Positions 8,808-17,825 of a stretch of DNA of 64,000 nucleotides are shown here, piece after piece; position 1 is the stretch's first letter, and every line of letters starts with the position of its first letter. The translations under genes were made by a program, and so were the position numbers. The notes below the pieces were generated by a model that did no database searches, was not told the origin of the DNA, and saw nothing but the letters and a program-made list of their open reading frames with translations. The DNA is from Pistricoccus aurantiacus (GTDB lineage Bacteria > Pseudomonadota > Gammaproteobacteria > Pseudomonadales > Halomonadaceae): positions 2,232,001 through 2,296,000 of the forward strand of contig NZ_CP042382.1 in assembly GCF_007954585.1 (NCBI RefSeq), written 5' to 3'.

Positions 8808-9871
8808 AGGCTGAACACGACATGATTCCAAGACAATTACTTTTTGCGGGTCTGTTTTTTTTCGTCTTTTCAAATGGCCCGCCTGCATTCGCGCAGGACG
8901 CCGCTTATAGGGTCACGGTGGCGACTGCCAAGAGCGCCACCTTTGGTGAAACGCTAGAAACCTTTGCGCAGGTCGAGGCCGACCCCAAGATGTCGTCGAC
9001 GCTTGCCGCATCGGTCAGTGGCACCGTGCTCGACGTCAAGGTGTCCGTCGGCGATACAGTGGCCGTGGGCGACCTTCTTGCAGAAATCACCACCGATCCT
9101 GTCCTTCTGGCGCAGACCAAGGCGGCGGAAGATACGGTCAACTACGCCCGCGAGGCGCTGGCGCACCAGCAGCGGCTGTTCGCACAACAATTGTCCACGC
9201 GCGATCAGGTGGCCAGCGCACAACGCGATGTCTCGACCGCCGAAGCCAACCTGGCTGCGGCCAGGAGATTGGGATCGGATCAGAGCATCTCGCAGGTGAC
9301 GACAGGTGTTTCAGGGGTCGTGTCGACCGTGGCGGTAGCGCCGGGTCAGCAGGTCAGCCAGGGAACGGCCTTGGTCACGATAGATGATCCCAAGGCATTA
9401 TTGATCCGCCCGGGGGTGGAACCTGCGGATTTGCGGCTGATCAAGCCAGGTGATGTCGCACGCGTCACACCCGTCTCTGCGCCGTCTGACTCAGCGGCCA
9501 AAGGGGTCATCGCTCCGGTGATGACGATTGGCAGCACGGTCGATCCGACAACCCGTCTTGTACCCGTAACGATCACGATTTCAGGTGTTTCGGCGGACAG
9601 CTTTATTGTCGGCGAAACGGTGAAGGTCTCTTTTAGCACTCAAAATCAGGACACGGTCAGCGTTCCACGATCCGCGCTGGAATATGATGGATCAACACCC
9701 TTCGTATTTCGCGTCGATGCAAAAAAGGCGATCCGAACCAACGTGACGCTGGCGGGCAGCACCGACACCGAGATCTATGTGTCGGACGGTCTGAAAGACG
9801 GTGATACGGTGATCATCGGTGGGTTGAGTGGCCTCACCGACGGCGCGCCCATTGAGGTCGTTTCTCCATGA
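8804..9871 (+). CDS. RND efflux periplasmic adaptor (membrane fusion protein)
   Basis: 355 aa with a signal peptide ending at PPAFA, so the mature protein begins near QDAAY. The domains follow the HlyD/AcrA order: a lipoyl half-motif (SVSGTVLDVKVSVGDTVAVGD, about 65-85), a helical hairpin (ALAHQQRLFAQQLSTRDQV), a second lipoyl half (GVSGVVSTVAVAPGQQVSQG), a beta-barrel and a membrane-proximal domain (VPRSALEYDG...). It links the inner-membrane RND pump to the outer-membrane duct. The start overlaps the preceding stop and its own stop overlaps the RND start, so the three products are translationally coupled. A second Met at codon 7 is an alternative start directly before the signal peptide. 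Confidence 0.9.
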   Translation: MKAEHDMIPRQLLFAGLFFFVFSNGPPAFAQDAAYRVTVATAKSATFGETLETFAQVEADPKMSSTLAASVSGTVLDVKVSVGDTVAVGDLLAEITTDPVLLAQTKAAEDTVNYAREALAHQQRLFAQQLSTRDQVASAQRDVSTAEANLAAARRLGSDQSISQVTTGVSGVVSTVAVAPGQQVSQGTALVTIDDPKALLIRPGVEPADLRLIKPGDVARVTPVSAPSDSAAKGVIAPVMTIGSTVDPTTRLVPVTITISGVSADSFIVGETVKVSFSTQNQDTVSVPRSALEYDGSTPFVFRVDAKKAIRTNVTLAGSTDTEIYVSDGLKDGDTVIIGGLSGLTDGAPIEVVSP

Positions 9872-12800
9872 AATTTGCCGACTGGGCCGTCTCGCATCGC
9901 CGCGGAATCCTGTTTCTTGCCTTCGCGATCGCCATGGCCGGAATCGCGGCCGCCTTAACCGTCCCGGTCGGCCTGTTTCCAAAAGTCAGTTTCCCGAGGA
10001 TAGAGGCCTCTCTGGATGCGGGTGACCGGCCCGCCAAGCAGATGGTGCTTCAGGTCACACGTGTTGCCGAAAAGGCCGTGCGCTCGATCCCGGGGGTCGT
10101 CGGCGTCCGCTCGACCACCAGCAGGGGCACGGCGGATGTTTCCGTCAACATGGCCTGGGGGACGGACACCCGCATTGCGGCGCTGGAAGTGGAGTCGGCG
10201 CTGACCGGTGCCCTGCCGTCGATGCCGCCGGGAACGGCGGTCTCCGTCCGCCGTATGGACCCGACCGTGTTCCCGGTCGCAGGGTACGCTTTGACATCCG
10301 ACCAGACCGATCAGATCGCCTTGCGTCTGTATGTCCGCGATCAGTTGGTGCCCGCGCTTTCGGCGATTAATGGCGTGGCGGACGTAACCATTGGCGGCGG
10401 TGATATTGGCGAGTTCGAAGTCGAAGTGTCGGACGAGCAGATGGTGCAGGCGGGGGTCGTGATCGGTGATGTTTCCAACGCTTTGGCAGCGTCCAACGTA
10501 CTGCAGGCTGTTGGCCGGATTGAGGATTTGCACAAGCTCTACCTTGTCGTCACGGATGATCGCTTGAAAACGATGGATGACATCAAGAAGACGATTATCC
10601 GCGCCGGACCATCCGGAACGATAACGCTGGATGATATTGCCACGGTCAGAGAGGCTGCCGCACCCAATTGGACAATTGTCACCTCGAACGGAAAACCCGC
10701 CGTTCTGTTTCAGGTCTACCAGCAGCCGGGCAGCAACACTGTGCAGATCGTCAAGGATGTCAAGAGTAAGCTGGAGACACTCAAGGCCGGTCTTCCGGCG
10801 GGCACCCAAATGCGCAATTGGTACGATCAAAGCGACCTCATTTTGGCTTCGGCTGCCAGCGTGCGCGATGCCATCCTGATCGGTGTCGGTCTGGCGGCAC
10901 TGGTCCTGCTATTCTTTCTGCGCAACATCAAGGTCACGTTGATTGCCCTGATTGCCGTGCCTGCGGCGCTGGCGTCCTCGATCCTCATTCTGAAAATATT
11001 TGGACGCAGCTTCAACATCATGACCCTGGGCGGCATGGCGGCGGCCATCGGTCTGGTGATCGACGACGCCATCGTGATGATCGAACAGATGGTGCGCGGG
11101 CTGGCCGAACGCAAGGAGGCCAGCCATGCTGAACGCGCTCGCGCCGCCGCCGCATCGTTCTTCAAGCCGTTTCTGGGGTCATCCCTGGCGACGGTGGTGA
11201 TCTTTTTGCCACTGGCATTCCTGTCCGGCGTTACTGGCGCATTTTTTCAGGCACTGTCGCTTACCATGGCAAGTGCCCTGATCTTCTCGTTCTTGGTCGG
11301 TTGGCTGGCCATTCCCCTGATCGCGGACAAGTTGCTTACGCAAAAAGATGTGGATCGTGAGGAGAAACGAGACACAAAAAAAGGGCTGATCGACAGGCTC
11401 TATACCGGCGCGATCCGCACTCTTCTGCGCGCGCCCATTCTTGCGCTGCTGATCGTGGGTGTTTTCCTGGGCGGATCGTACCTGGCCTATAAGCATGTCG
11501 GGTCCGGTTTCATGCCGCACATGGATGAAGGCGGTTTCGTGCTCGATTATGTCGCACCGGCAGGTACCGCGCTTACCGACGTCGACAATCTGCTGAAACA
11601 GGTTGAAGCCATTCTTCTGGCCACCCCCGAAGTCGATACATTCTCGCGGCGGACAGGCATACAGTTGGGGGGCGGGCTGACCGAGGCGAACGCCGGTGAT
11701 TTCTTTGTCAAACTCAAGCCCTTGCCGCGCAGGCCGATCGATGCCGTCATGACCGAGGTGCGCGACAAGATCGGCGCGCATGTTCCAGCGCTCGACACCG
11801 ACACGGCCCTGCTGATGGAGGATTTGATCGGCGACCTGACGTCGGTTCCGCAGCCGGTGGAAATCAAGGTCTATGGGGACGATCAGGCGAAACTGACCGA
11901 AATTGCCGGAAATGTCGCCAAGGCGATCGGTGGCGTTCAGGGACTTGTTTCCATTCTGGATGGCATCGTATTGGCCGGTGACGCTTTGACGATCACGGTC
12001 GACAGGCCGCTGGCCGAGTTGAATGGTCTGGACCCGACCGAGGTAACCCAGCAGATCAATGCTCTGCTTACGGGTGATTTGCCCACCCAGATCACCCAAG
12101 GCATCAACGTGATGGACGTGCGCGTGCGCCTCCCTGCCACAGAGCGCACAACGATTGATGATATTTCCCGCTTCGAAATCCGAAATACAAATGGGGCCCT
12201 TGTCCCTTTATCGCGCATCGCGAAAATTGAACGTGTCACGGGACAGCCAGAGCTGACGCGCGAAAACATGAAACAGATGGTCGCCGTCACCGCACGCATA
12301 GACGGGCGTGACATGGGGTCCGCCGTTGCCGATGTCATCAATATTCTAAAGAGCGACGCGTCTCTGATCCCGGCTCCTTACACATGGGAAATTGGTGGAC
12401 TGTACAAGGAACAGCAGGCGTCGTTTCGTGGCCTGATGACGGTTTTCGGTACGGGCATTATTCTTGTATTCATGTTGGTGCTCTTTCTCTACGAGAGCTT
12501 CGCAATTGCGGTGACGCTGCTATTCGTGCCCCTTATTGGGGCTGGTGCTGTATTCATAGGCCTGTTCGTCACCTCAACTGAACTCAACATCTCGGCGCTC
12601 ATGGGCCTGACCATGATTCTTGGGATTATGACTGAAGTCAGCATTTTCTATTTTTCCAAATATCAGGATCTCTGCAAGACGGGGATGGAGCGTTTCGAGG
12701 CACTGGTTCAAGCGGGCCAGGCGCGTTTCAGACCCATTCTGATGACGACGGTCGCCGCGATCCTCGCCCTGATACCCCTTGCCCTTGCAATTGGCCAGGG

Positions 12801-12939
12801 TTCGGCAATGCAGCAACCTCTGGCCATCGCGATTATCTCCGGATTGATCGTTCAGATGCCACTTGTTTTGATTGTTATTCCGTCGGTCTATCGGATCCTG
12901 GGCAGAATACCGAAGCCGGGCAAAGTGAACGATGCCTAA
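9868..12939 (+). CDS. RND-family efflux transporter permease
   Basis: 1023 aa, the normal RND length. It has an N-terminal helix, two large periplasmic loops and two six-helix blocks. TM4 carries the proton-relay aspartates ([15 protein letters not shown], about residues 399-400). [28 protein letters not shown] and [15 protein letters not shown] are further family landmarks. It is the proton-driven pump of the tripartite complex. The sequence does not show the methionine-rich or HME signatures of copper pumps, so the substrate is open. G+C is lower than in mprF (one sampled 60-bp line is 57% against 72%), and the style resembles alphaproteobacterial pumps, which suggests acquisition by transfer. 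Confidence 0.9.
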   Translation: MKFADWAVSHRRGILFLAFAIAMAGIAAALTVPVGLFPKVSFPRIEASLDAGDRPAKQMVLQVTRVAEKAVRSIPGVVGVRSTTSRGTADVSVNMAWGTDTRIAALEVESALTGALPSMPPGTAVSVRRMDPTVFPVAGYALTSDQTDQIALRLYVRDQLVPALSAINGVADVTIGGGDIGEFEVEVSDEQMVQAGVVIGDVSNALAASNVLQAVGRIEDLHKLYLVVTDDRLKTMDDIKKTIIRAGPSGTITLDDIATVREAAAPNWTIVTSNGKPAVLFQVYQQPGSNTVQIVKDVKSKLETLKAGLPAGTQMRNWYDQSDLILASAASVRDAILIGVGLAALVLLFFLRNIKVTLIALIAVPAALASSILILKIFGRSFNIMTLGGMAAAIGLVIDDAIVMIEQMVRGLAERKEASHAERARAAAASFFKPFLGSSLATVVIFLPLAFLSGVTGAFFQALSLTMASALIFSFLVGWLAIPLIADKLLTQKDVDREEKRDTKKGLIDRLYTGAIRTLLRAPILALLIVGVFLGGSYLAYKHVGSGFMPHMDEGGFVLDYVAPAGTALTDVDNLLKQVEAILLATPEVDTFSRRTGIQLGGGLTEANAGDFFVKLKPLPRRPIDAVMTEVRDKIGAHVPALDTDTALLMEDLIGDLTSVPQPVEIKVYGDDQAKLTEIAGNVAKAIGGVQGLVSILDGIVLAGDALTITVDRPLAELNGLDPTEVTQQINALLTGDLPTQITQGINVMDVRVRLPATERTTIDDISRFEIRNTNGALVPLSRIAKIERVTGQPELTRENMKQMVAVTARIDGRDMGSAVADVINILKSDASLIPAPYTWEIGGLYKEQQASFRGLMTVFGTGIILVFMLVLFLYESFAIAVTLLFVPLIGAGAVFIGLFVTSTELNISALMGLTMILGIMTEVSIFYFSKYQDLCKTGMERFEALVQAGQARFRPILMTTVAAILALIPLALAIGQGSAMQQPLAIAIISGLIVQMPLVLIVIPSVYRILGRIPKPGKVNDA

Positions 12940-12960
12940 TACTATAGTTTTAGATAATAG
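12940..12960. other. Right edge of the efflux insertion, AT-rich junction
   Basis: Between the RND stop and the first recognisable adc codon lies an AT-rich stretch (ATACTATAGTTTTAGATAAT). No transposase, target-site duplication or long terminal inverted repeat is visible here or at the left junction near 7396. Confidence 0.4.
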
Positions 12961-13258
12961 CTTTACTTCGGTAAGGGCGTCGCGGGTAGCTATGTGCATT
13001 CGATGTACCTCAACGATGAGGCTCTCATGTCGATTGCACGCCGCGTATCTGCGAACTGGGTGGTACTACATGGAAGACATCACGGTCAAGGGTGCCTGGG
13101 AGAGTCCGGCAGGGTTGGAACTGCACCACCATGCCCTGGCTCCCGTGGCCGAGCTGCCCGTGCGCGAAGTGCTCTCGGCGGTGCATATCCTGACCGATCT
13201 GACGCTGGGATTGGGTGAAGTGGTACATGACTACCTGTTGCAAGAACAGGGAAACTAA
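12961..13258 (+). pseudogene. adc: 3' fragment of acetoacetate decarboxylase (adc), internally deleted and frameshifted
   Basis: Three pieces of Adc can be read. [12 protein letters not shown] (12985-13020) is the conserved mid-N region. [11 protein letters not shown] (13026-13058) in another frame corresponds to the region about 120 residues further on, so an internal segment is missing. After one more frame change at 13059-13060, [17 protein letters not shown] to the end ([23 protein letters not shown]) gives the complete C terminus. It is clearly the other end of the fragment at 7297-7416. The gene is dead. The stop at 13258 is 82 bp before bdhA, consistent with an original adc-bdhA ketone-body operon. 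The rest of 13259-13340 holds only the bdhA leader. Confidence 0.82.
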
Positions 13259-13340
13259 ACGCCGTCATTCAGGCCAATCAAGCCGAATAATGGTGGGAAA
13301 TGTAAGCGATGATTATCCGGTTATTTAAAGGAGTTGCATA

Positions 13341-14123
13341 ATGAACCTCAAAGATAAAGTCTGCCTCATCACCGGTAGTGCCAGCGGCATCGGGCATGGA
13401 ATCGCCAAGCGTTATATCGCCGACGGAGCGCTGGTCGTCATCGCCGATCTCAAGCTGGATGCTGCCCAGAAAGCGGCTGATGAACTCACTGCCAAAGGCC
13501 TTGGCAAGGCCATTGCGGTCGAGATGAACGTTTCGGACGAAGAGCAGGTCAACGCCGGCATTAAAAAGGTGGTGGATACCTGGGGACGGATCGACGTGCT
13601 GGTCTCGAATGCCGGCATTCAGATCGTACACAAGCTGGAGGATTTTCCGTTTTCCGAGTGGAAGAAGCTGCTTTCCATTCATCTTGACGGGGCTTTCCTG
13701 ACCACTAAGGCCTGTCTGCCACATATGTATCAGGCGGGGTCGGGAGCGATCATCTTCATGGGCTCGGTTCATTCCAAGGAGGCCTCACCGCTCAAGTCCG
13801 CCTATGTCACGGCCAAGCATGGCCTATTGGGTCTTGCTCGGGTGATCTCCAAGGAAGGAGCGGCGCATGGTGTGCGCGCGAACGTGATCTGTCCGGGCTT
13901 CGTCAAAACGCCCCTGGTGGAGAAGCAGATTCCCGAGCAGGCCAAGGATCTGGGTATCTCCGAAGAAGAGGTCGTGAACAAGGTCATGCTGGGGGAGACC
14001 GTCGATCAGGAGTTTACCACCATCGAGGATGTGGCGGAGGTTGCCCATCTCTTCGCGGCTTTTCCGACCAATGCGTTGACCGGGCAATCGCTGGTCGTCA
14101 GTCATGGCTGGTACATGAACTGA
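13341..14123 (+). CDS. bdhA: 3-hydroxybutyrate dehydrogenase (SDR family)
   Basis: 260 aa, the usual length. It has the Rossmann motif [13 protein letters not shown] (about 11-23), NAG at about 91-93, catalytic Ser in [16 protein letters not shown] and the YxxxK pair in SAYVTAKHG. The C-terminal end ([14 protein letters not shown]) is typical of D-3-hydroxybutyrate dehydrogenases. The enzyme interconverts 3-hydroxybutyrate and acetoacetate with NAD in polyhydroxybutyrate or ketone-body metabolism. It has its own GGAG ribosome-binding site. It follows the adc wreck, so the acetoacetate it makes can no longer be decarboxylated by the neighbouring gene. The DUF3734 patatin at 22333 is a frequent partner of adc and bdh genes in other bacteria. 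Confidence 0.9.
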   Translation: MNLKDKVCLITGSASGIGHGIAKRYIADGALVVIADLKLDAAQKAADELTAKGLGKAIAVEMNVSDEEQVNAGIKKVVDTWGRIDVLVSNAGIQIVHKLEDFPFSEWKKLLSIHLDGAFLTTKACLPHMYQAGSGAIIFMGSVHSKEASPLKSAYVTAKHGLLGLARVISKEGAAHGVRANVICPGFVKTPLVEKQIPEQAKDLGISEEEVVNKVMLGETVDQEFTTIEDVAEVAHLFAAFPTNALTGQSLVVSHGWYMN

Positions 14124-14212
14124 AGTGCGGATTGGCAATACCATCCCATTCAAGTGGCGGCGCTGAGGTGGCTTGATCTCTCAGTGGAATTCTAGGGCCT
14201 GGGGCCTGTGTG

Positions 14213-14335
14213 ATGATGCTGGCCTTCAAGGATGCCTTCTGGCTGAGGGGTATCGCCGCCTTTGCCATACTGCCAGTGGTGCTGGTCCTGAAACGTCCGA
14301 AGAGGGGCGAAGTCCTTCAGGATCCGGCATCTTGA
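14213..14335 (+). pseudogene. C-terminal remnant of a DHA2-type MFS drug transporter
   Basis: A 40-codon frame reads MMLAFKDAFWLRGIAAFA followed by ILPVVLVLKRPKRGE and a stop. This pattern (MLAxxDAFWLxG, last hydrophobic helix, LxLKRP tail) is how EmrB/QacA-type 14-TM exporters end. No upstream part of such a gene is present, and the frame is closed by a stop about 40 bp upstream of the homology. It is probably the left-over end of a lost exporter gene, so the bdhA-mscS interval has also been rearranged. Homology was judged by eye only. Confidence 0.5.
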
Positions 14336-14364
14336 GGTGAAAACGATCATCGAGGAAATCTGCC

Positions 14365-15258
14365 ATGGAGCAGATACTAGCAAGGTTTTGGGCGGCCTTG
14401 AAACACGGCGTGGCGCTGATTCATCCCGATAGCCCCACCGGCGCCCTGATACTCCTGGGTCTATTCGCCCTGCTGGGAATACTGTTGTCCAAGCTGCTGC
14501 GTCATGGTCTCAGGCTGCTTCTCGAACGCGACCGCGCGCAGCGCATCGATCGGCTCGCCGCCACCTTTCTAGGAAAGATCGGACATATCTTCATCTGGGT
14601 CTTCATGGTGATGCTCTACGCCCACGCGATTCCGGAGTTGCACAAGCTGGGTAGCGCCCTGCTGGCCAGCGTGTCCATTGCCTCAGTGGTCATCGGCCTC
14701 GCGGCACAATCAACCTTGGCTAACCTCGTCGCGGGTCTGAGTCTGATCTTCTACAAGCCCTTTCGCCTGGGCGACCGGCTGGAGGTGACGGTTCCCGGCG
14801 GGGTCGAAACCGGCGTGGTCGAGGCGGTGTCGTTGGGCTACACGATCCTGCAAACCTACGACAATCGGCGGGTCGTGCTGTCCAATTCCACCATTTTAAA
14901 TACCGTGATGATCAATCATACCTCTGGCAACCCTAGGGTGATGGCAGTTGTGCCGTTCTCGATCGGCTTCGGTGCCGACATCGATACTGCTCGGGGCATC
15001 GCCATGAGTCTGGCGAGAGATCATGTGGATGTTCAGGAAGTGGTTTCCTGTCCGGTGACGGCCTTGAGCTCATCCAGCGTGGATCTTGAACTATGGGTTT
15101 GGTGCCGGGATGCCGGCGTTGCTAAGGGAGTGAGGTTCGATCTGCTTGAGGCGATCAAGAAACGCTTCGACGCAATGGGGATCGAAATACCCTTTGCCTA
15201 TCAGAACATCGTCATCAAGTCCGGTACCGGCGTGGCGTCGCCAAAAGAAAGCGAATGA
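14365..15258 (+). CDS. Small-conductance mechanosensitive channel, MscS family
   Basis: 297 aa, close to E. coli MscS (286 aa). There are three N-terminal membrane helices. The pore-lining third helix carries SVSIASVVIGLAAQSTLANLVAGL, followed directly by the beta domain start FYKPFRLGDRLEV. The C-terminal alpha/beta domain is complete (PFAYQNIVIKS). It opens on membrane tension during hypo-osmotic shock, which suits a halophile that also carries three BCCT importers. GAGGAAAT lies just before the start. The gene stands alone; the next gene is convergent. Confidence 0.92.
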   Translation: MEQILARFWAALKHGVALIHPDSPTGALILLGLFALLGILLSKLLRHGLRLLLERDRAQRIDRLAATFLGKIGHIFIWVFMVMLYAHAIPELHKLGSALLASVSIASVVIGLAAQSTLANLVAGLSLIFYKPFRLGDRLEVTVPGGVETGVVEAVSLGYTILQTYDNRRVVLSNSTILNTVMINHTSGNPRVMAVVPFSIGFGADIDTARGIAMSLARDHVDVQEVVSCPVTALSSSSVDLELWVWCRDAGVAKGVRFDLLEAIKKRFDAMGIEIPFAYQNIVIKSGTGVASPKESE

Positions 15259-15264
15259 GAACCT

Positions 15265-15300
15265 CTAGAACGTATATCTCGCGCCCAGATAGAACGATGA
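15265..15300 (-). pseudogene. Possible tail of a lost outer-membrane beta-barrel protein
   Basis: Read on the minus strand, the codons just before a TAG at 15265-15267 give SSFYLGARYTF. This is a textbook C-terminal beta-strand of outer-membrane receptors and porins, with aromatic residues at alternate positions and a terminal Phe. An in-frame stop lies 12 codons upstream, and PLTV continues in another frame. It may therefore be the end of a frameshifted receptor gene. The match is short and could be chance. The remainder of 15301-15516 shows small inverted repeats (near 15328-15350 and 15374-15390) and no gene that I trust. Confidence 0.25.
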
Positions 15301-15516
15301 CTGTCAATGGTTTTGCCAGCCGAGATCGACTCGGGTATCTCGGTCGATCAATACGCGTGTTTCCGATGCGGGGCGAGGTCGAAAACCTCGAATCACGATG
15401 GGCCGTTTCAGGTGTGCCTGCCCGGATAGCCAGTATTATCGCCCAGAGCCGCGCCTTGCGCCCGATCTTCATCGGCCGGCCCCCGATCGAATGATAATGT
15501 CCTGGAATCTTGTATC

Positions 15517-15855
15517 TCAGGTGACATGGATGGCAAAGCTTCCCAACAATACAAAGAGCGCCCCAACTAACAGCATCAGAAGCACTTCGGCCGGACCGGA
15601 ATCGTCCGGCAGGTGATCGACGCTGTCGATCCGTCGGCTTACCTGGCGCATTCTCAGCCAGGCAATCAGGATCACGACGGCGCCGGCACCCAACACCAGT
15701 ATTTCTGACCAGAGGGGAGGATGCTGGTTGCCGAGTCGGGCCGCCGCCAGTCCGAAACCGACGATGGCGACCACCGTGCGAACCCAGGACAGGAAAGTAC
15801 GCTCATTCGCTGCGTGCGAACTGAAATTATCGATCACTCGGCCACCTCGATCCAT
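15517..15855 (-). CDS. DUF202 (YidH-like) membrane protein
   Basis: 112 aa with three predicted membrane helices. The conserved DUF202 opening NERTFLSWVRTVVAIVGFGLA (about 17-37) is present, with the ERT...W.RT core. Family members are small inner-membrane proteins of unknown function. The gene converges on mscS and diverges from the M61 peptidase. It belongs to a run of envelope and stress genes but shows no operon partner. Confidence 0.85.
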   Translation of the reverse strand: MDRGGRVIDNFSSHAANERTFLSWVRTVVAIVGFGLAAARLGNQHPPLWSEILVLGAGAVVILIAWLRMRQVSRRIDSVDHLPDDSGPAEVLLMLLVGALFVLLGSFAIHVT

Positions 15856-15975
15856 CGTTTTCAGGTCAGTGAAATATCGGCTCGGTTCTCACTCGACGCA
15901 AGGGACATGACTGGCGGAAAGCAAAGCCGCCGCCTAGTGTCGATAGAAAAGCATGGCTCCCGGGGGAAGTGACGA

Positions 15976-17814
15976 ATGATTGTCGATACCGATCGAGCAC
16001 CGATCCGGCTCCATGTCGATGCGACCGATATTGCGCGGGGCATCTTCAGGATCGAAGAGACCGTCCCGCTGGAGACGAAGGGAGATATCATCCTTTCTCT
16101 GGCAAAGTGGCTGCCGGCATACCATGCGTCCCGTGGGGGAATCGATCTGCTTGCGGGGCTGCGGATCGAGGCCGATGGCAATCGGTGTTCCTGGACCCGC
16201 GACCCGGGTGACGCCTTTCGTTTTCTGGTGGATGTTCCGCGAGGAGCGGATCGTCTAATGGTGCGTTTTCAGGCACTGACGCCGACGGACAGCAGCCAGG
16301 GTCGCGTGCTCGTCAGCGACGACATGCTGCGTCTGCAGTGGAGTGCACTGTGTCTCTATCCGGCGGATATGCCCGTCGACGACATTCGGGTCGAAGCGGT
16401 CTTGCGTCTGCCGGCCGGATGGATTCACGGCACGGCACTGGACGTGAAGGAAGAAACGTCCGAGAGGATAGCCTTCTCGACGACGGACCTACGGACGTTG
16501 ATCGATTCACCGGTGCTTGCCGGACGCTACGCCCACATTGAACGACTTGCCTCGGACGTCAGGTTGACGATCGTCGCCGATCGGGCCGATCAATTACCGC
16601 GCAGTCGCGAGATGCTGCACAAGCACCGACGCCTGGTGGCCGAAGCGGATGCGCTGTTCGTACGTCGCCCTTTCCGGCGCTATGAATTCCTCATGTCGCT
16701 ATCCGATCAAATCGGCAGGTCAGGGCTCGAACATCGTGCCAGCTCGGAAAACGGGGTACGGGCCACTTATTTTTCCGACTGGGAGCGATCGACCACGGAG
16801 CACGATCTGTTGCCCCACGAATATACTCATAGCTGGATCGGCAAGTACCGGGTGCCGGCGGGAAATCTTCAGCCGGATTTCTCCTGCATGACCAATGAAC
16901 TGATGTGGGTCTACGAAGGGCTGACACAGTTTTACGGCCATGTTCTCGCCGCGCGCAGCGGGCTCATCTCGAACGAACAGACGCTTGGCGCCTTCGCGCT
17001 CATCTTCACGACTTACGATAGCCGGCCGGGTCGCCAGTGGCGGCCGCTGGTCGATACCGACATGGACCCGATCTTCGCGGCACGCAAGCCACAACCCTGG
17101 CGCAGCTGGCAGCGCTCCGAGGATTATTACAGCGAAGGGCTGTTGATCTGGCTGGAGGCGGACATGCTGATCCGCACCGGGACGAAGGGAAGACGTTCGC
17201 TCGACGACTTTGTTCGCGCCTTTTTTGCACCACCCGCCGGCGCAGCGCCCCAACCGCCACCCGTGCCTTATACGCGGGCGGACGTGATCGCGACGATGTC
17301 GGACGTCTTCGCGTACGATTGGGAAGCGTTTTTTGCCGCCCGGGTGGATCGCATCGCCGAGCGGGCGCCTTATGGTGGGATAACCTTGGGTGGCTACCGG
17401 CTGGCCTGGCGGAAGTCGCCGTCGGACTGGCAGTCCCACGATCAGCACCATCACCATTATTTCGATTTCACCTATTCGCTGGGCATGCAAGTCGGCTCCA
17501 AGGCCAGGATCATCGATGTGCTGTGGGACGGCCCGGCATTCAAGGCCGGTCTCGTTCGTGACATGAAGATTCTTGCGGTCGCCGGCCGCGGCTATTCCCA
17601 CGGCGCCTTGCGAGACGCCATCGACATGGCACAAGACGGTAATTCATCCATCGAGCTAACCGTGCGTCGCTTGGATCATGTGAAGACCGTCAGGATCGAA
17701 TGGGACGGTGGCCAGCGTTATCCGGTGCTCGAAGCCGCCAGCGATACACCGAGGCATCTCGATGCGCTTCTCGCTCCGCGCGTCGATCCAGAACCGCAGG
17801 ACGACAATGGTTAA
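15976..17814 (+). CDS. M61 (glycyl aminopeptidase-like) metallopeptidase with PDZ domain
   Basis: 612 aa. An N-terminal beta-rich domain (about 1-190) is followed by the catalytic domain with the zinc motif HEYTHSW (His281, Glu282, His285) and the third ligand Glu314 in WVYEGLTQ. A PDZ-like domain follows (GMQVGSKARIIDVLWDGPAFKAGLVRDM, about 514-541). This is the layout of M61 peptidases. There is no clear signal peptide, so a cytoplasmic location is likely. A histidine run (HDQHHHHYFDF) just before the PDZ domain is unusual. GGGGAAG precedes the start. The gene ends 11 bp from the convergent glutamate synthase-like gene. Confidence 0.88.
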   Translation: MIVDTDRAPIRLHVDATDIARGIFRIEETVPLETKGDIILSLAKWLPAYHASRGGIDLLAGLRIEADGNRCSWTRDPGDAFRFLVDVPRGADRLMVRFQALTPTDSSQGRVLVSDDMLRLQWSALCLYPADMPVDDIRVEAVLRLPAGWIHGTALDVKEETSERIAFSTTDLRTLIDSPVLAGRYAHIERLASDVRLTIVADRADQLPRSREMLHKHRRLVAEADALFVRRPFRRYEFLMSLSDQIGRSGLEHRASSENGVRATYFSDWERSTTEHDLLPHEYTHSWIGKYRVPAGNLQPDFSCMTNELMWVYEGLTQFYGHVLAARSGLISNEQTLGAFALIFTTYDSRPGRQWRPLVDTDMDPIFAARKPQPWRSWQRSEDYYSEGLLIWLEADMLIRTGTKGRRSLDDFVRAFFAPPAGAAPQPPPVPYTRADVIATMSDVFAYDWEAFFAARVDRIAERAPYGGITLGGYRLAWRKSPSDWQSHDQHHHHYFDFTYSLGMQVGSKARIIDVLWDGPAFKAGLVRDMKILAVAGRGYSHGALRDAIDMAQDGNSSIELTVRRLDHVKTVRIEWDGGQRYPVLEAASDTPRHLDALLAPRVDPEPQDDNG

Positions 17815-17825
17815 GTAGTGTTGGA

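Noticed and set aside
7284-13340. Insertion sequence or integron carrying the efflux genes
   Set aside because: No transposase, integrase, attC-like site or terminal inverted repeats seen at either junction. Gene disruption is clear but the vehicle is not identifiable.
15255-15494. Plus-strand 79-codon frame after mscS
   Set aside because: No family features, no ribosome-binding site, and its start overlaps the mscS stop; the interval looks like decayed sequence.
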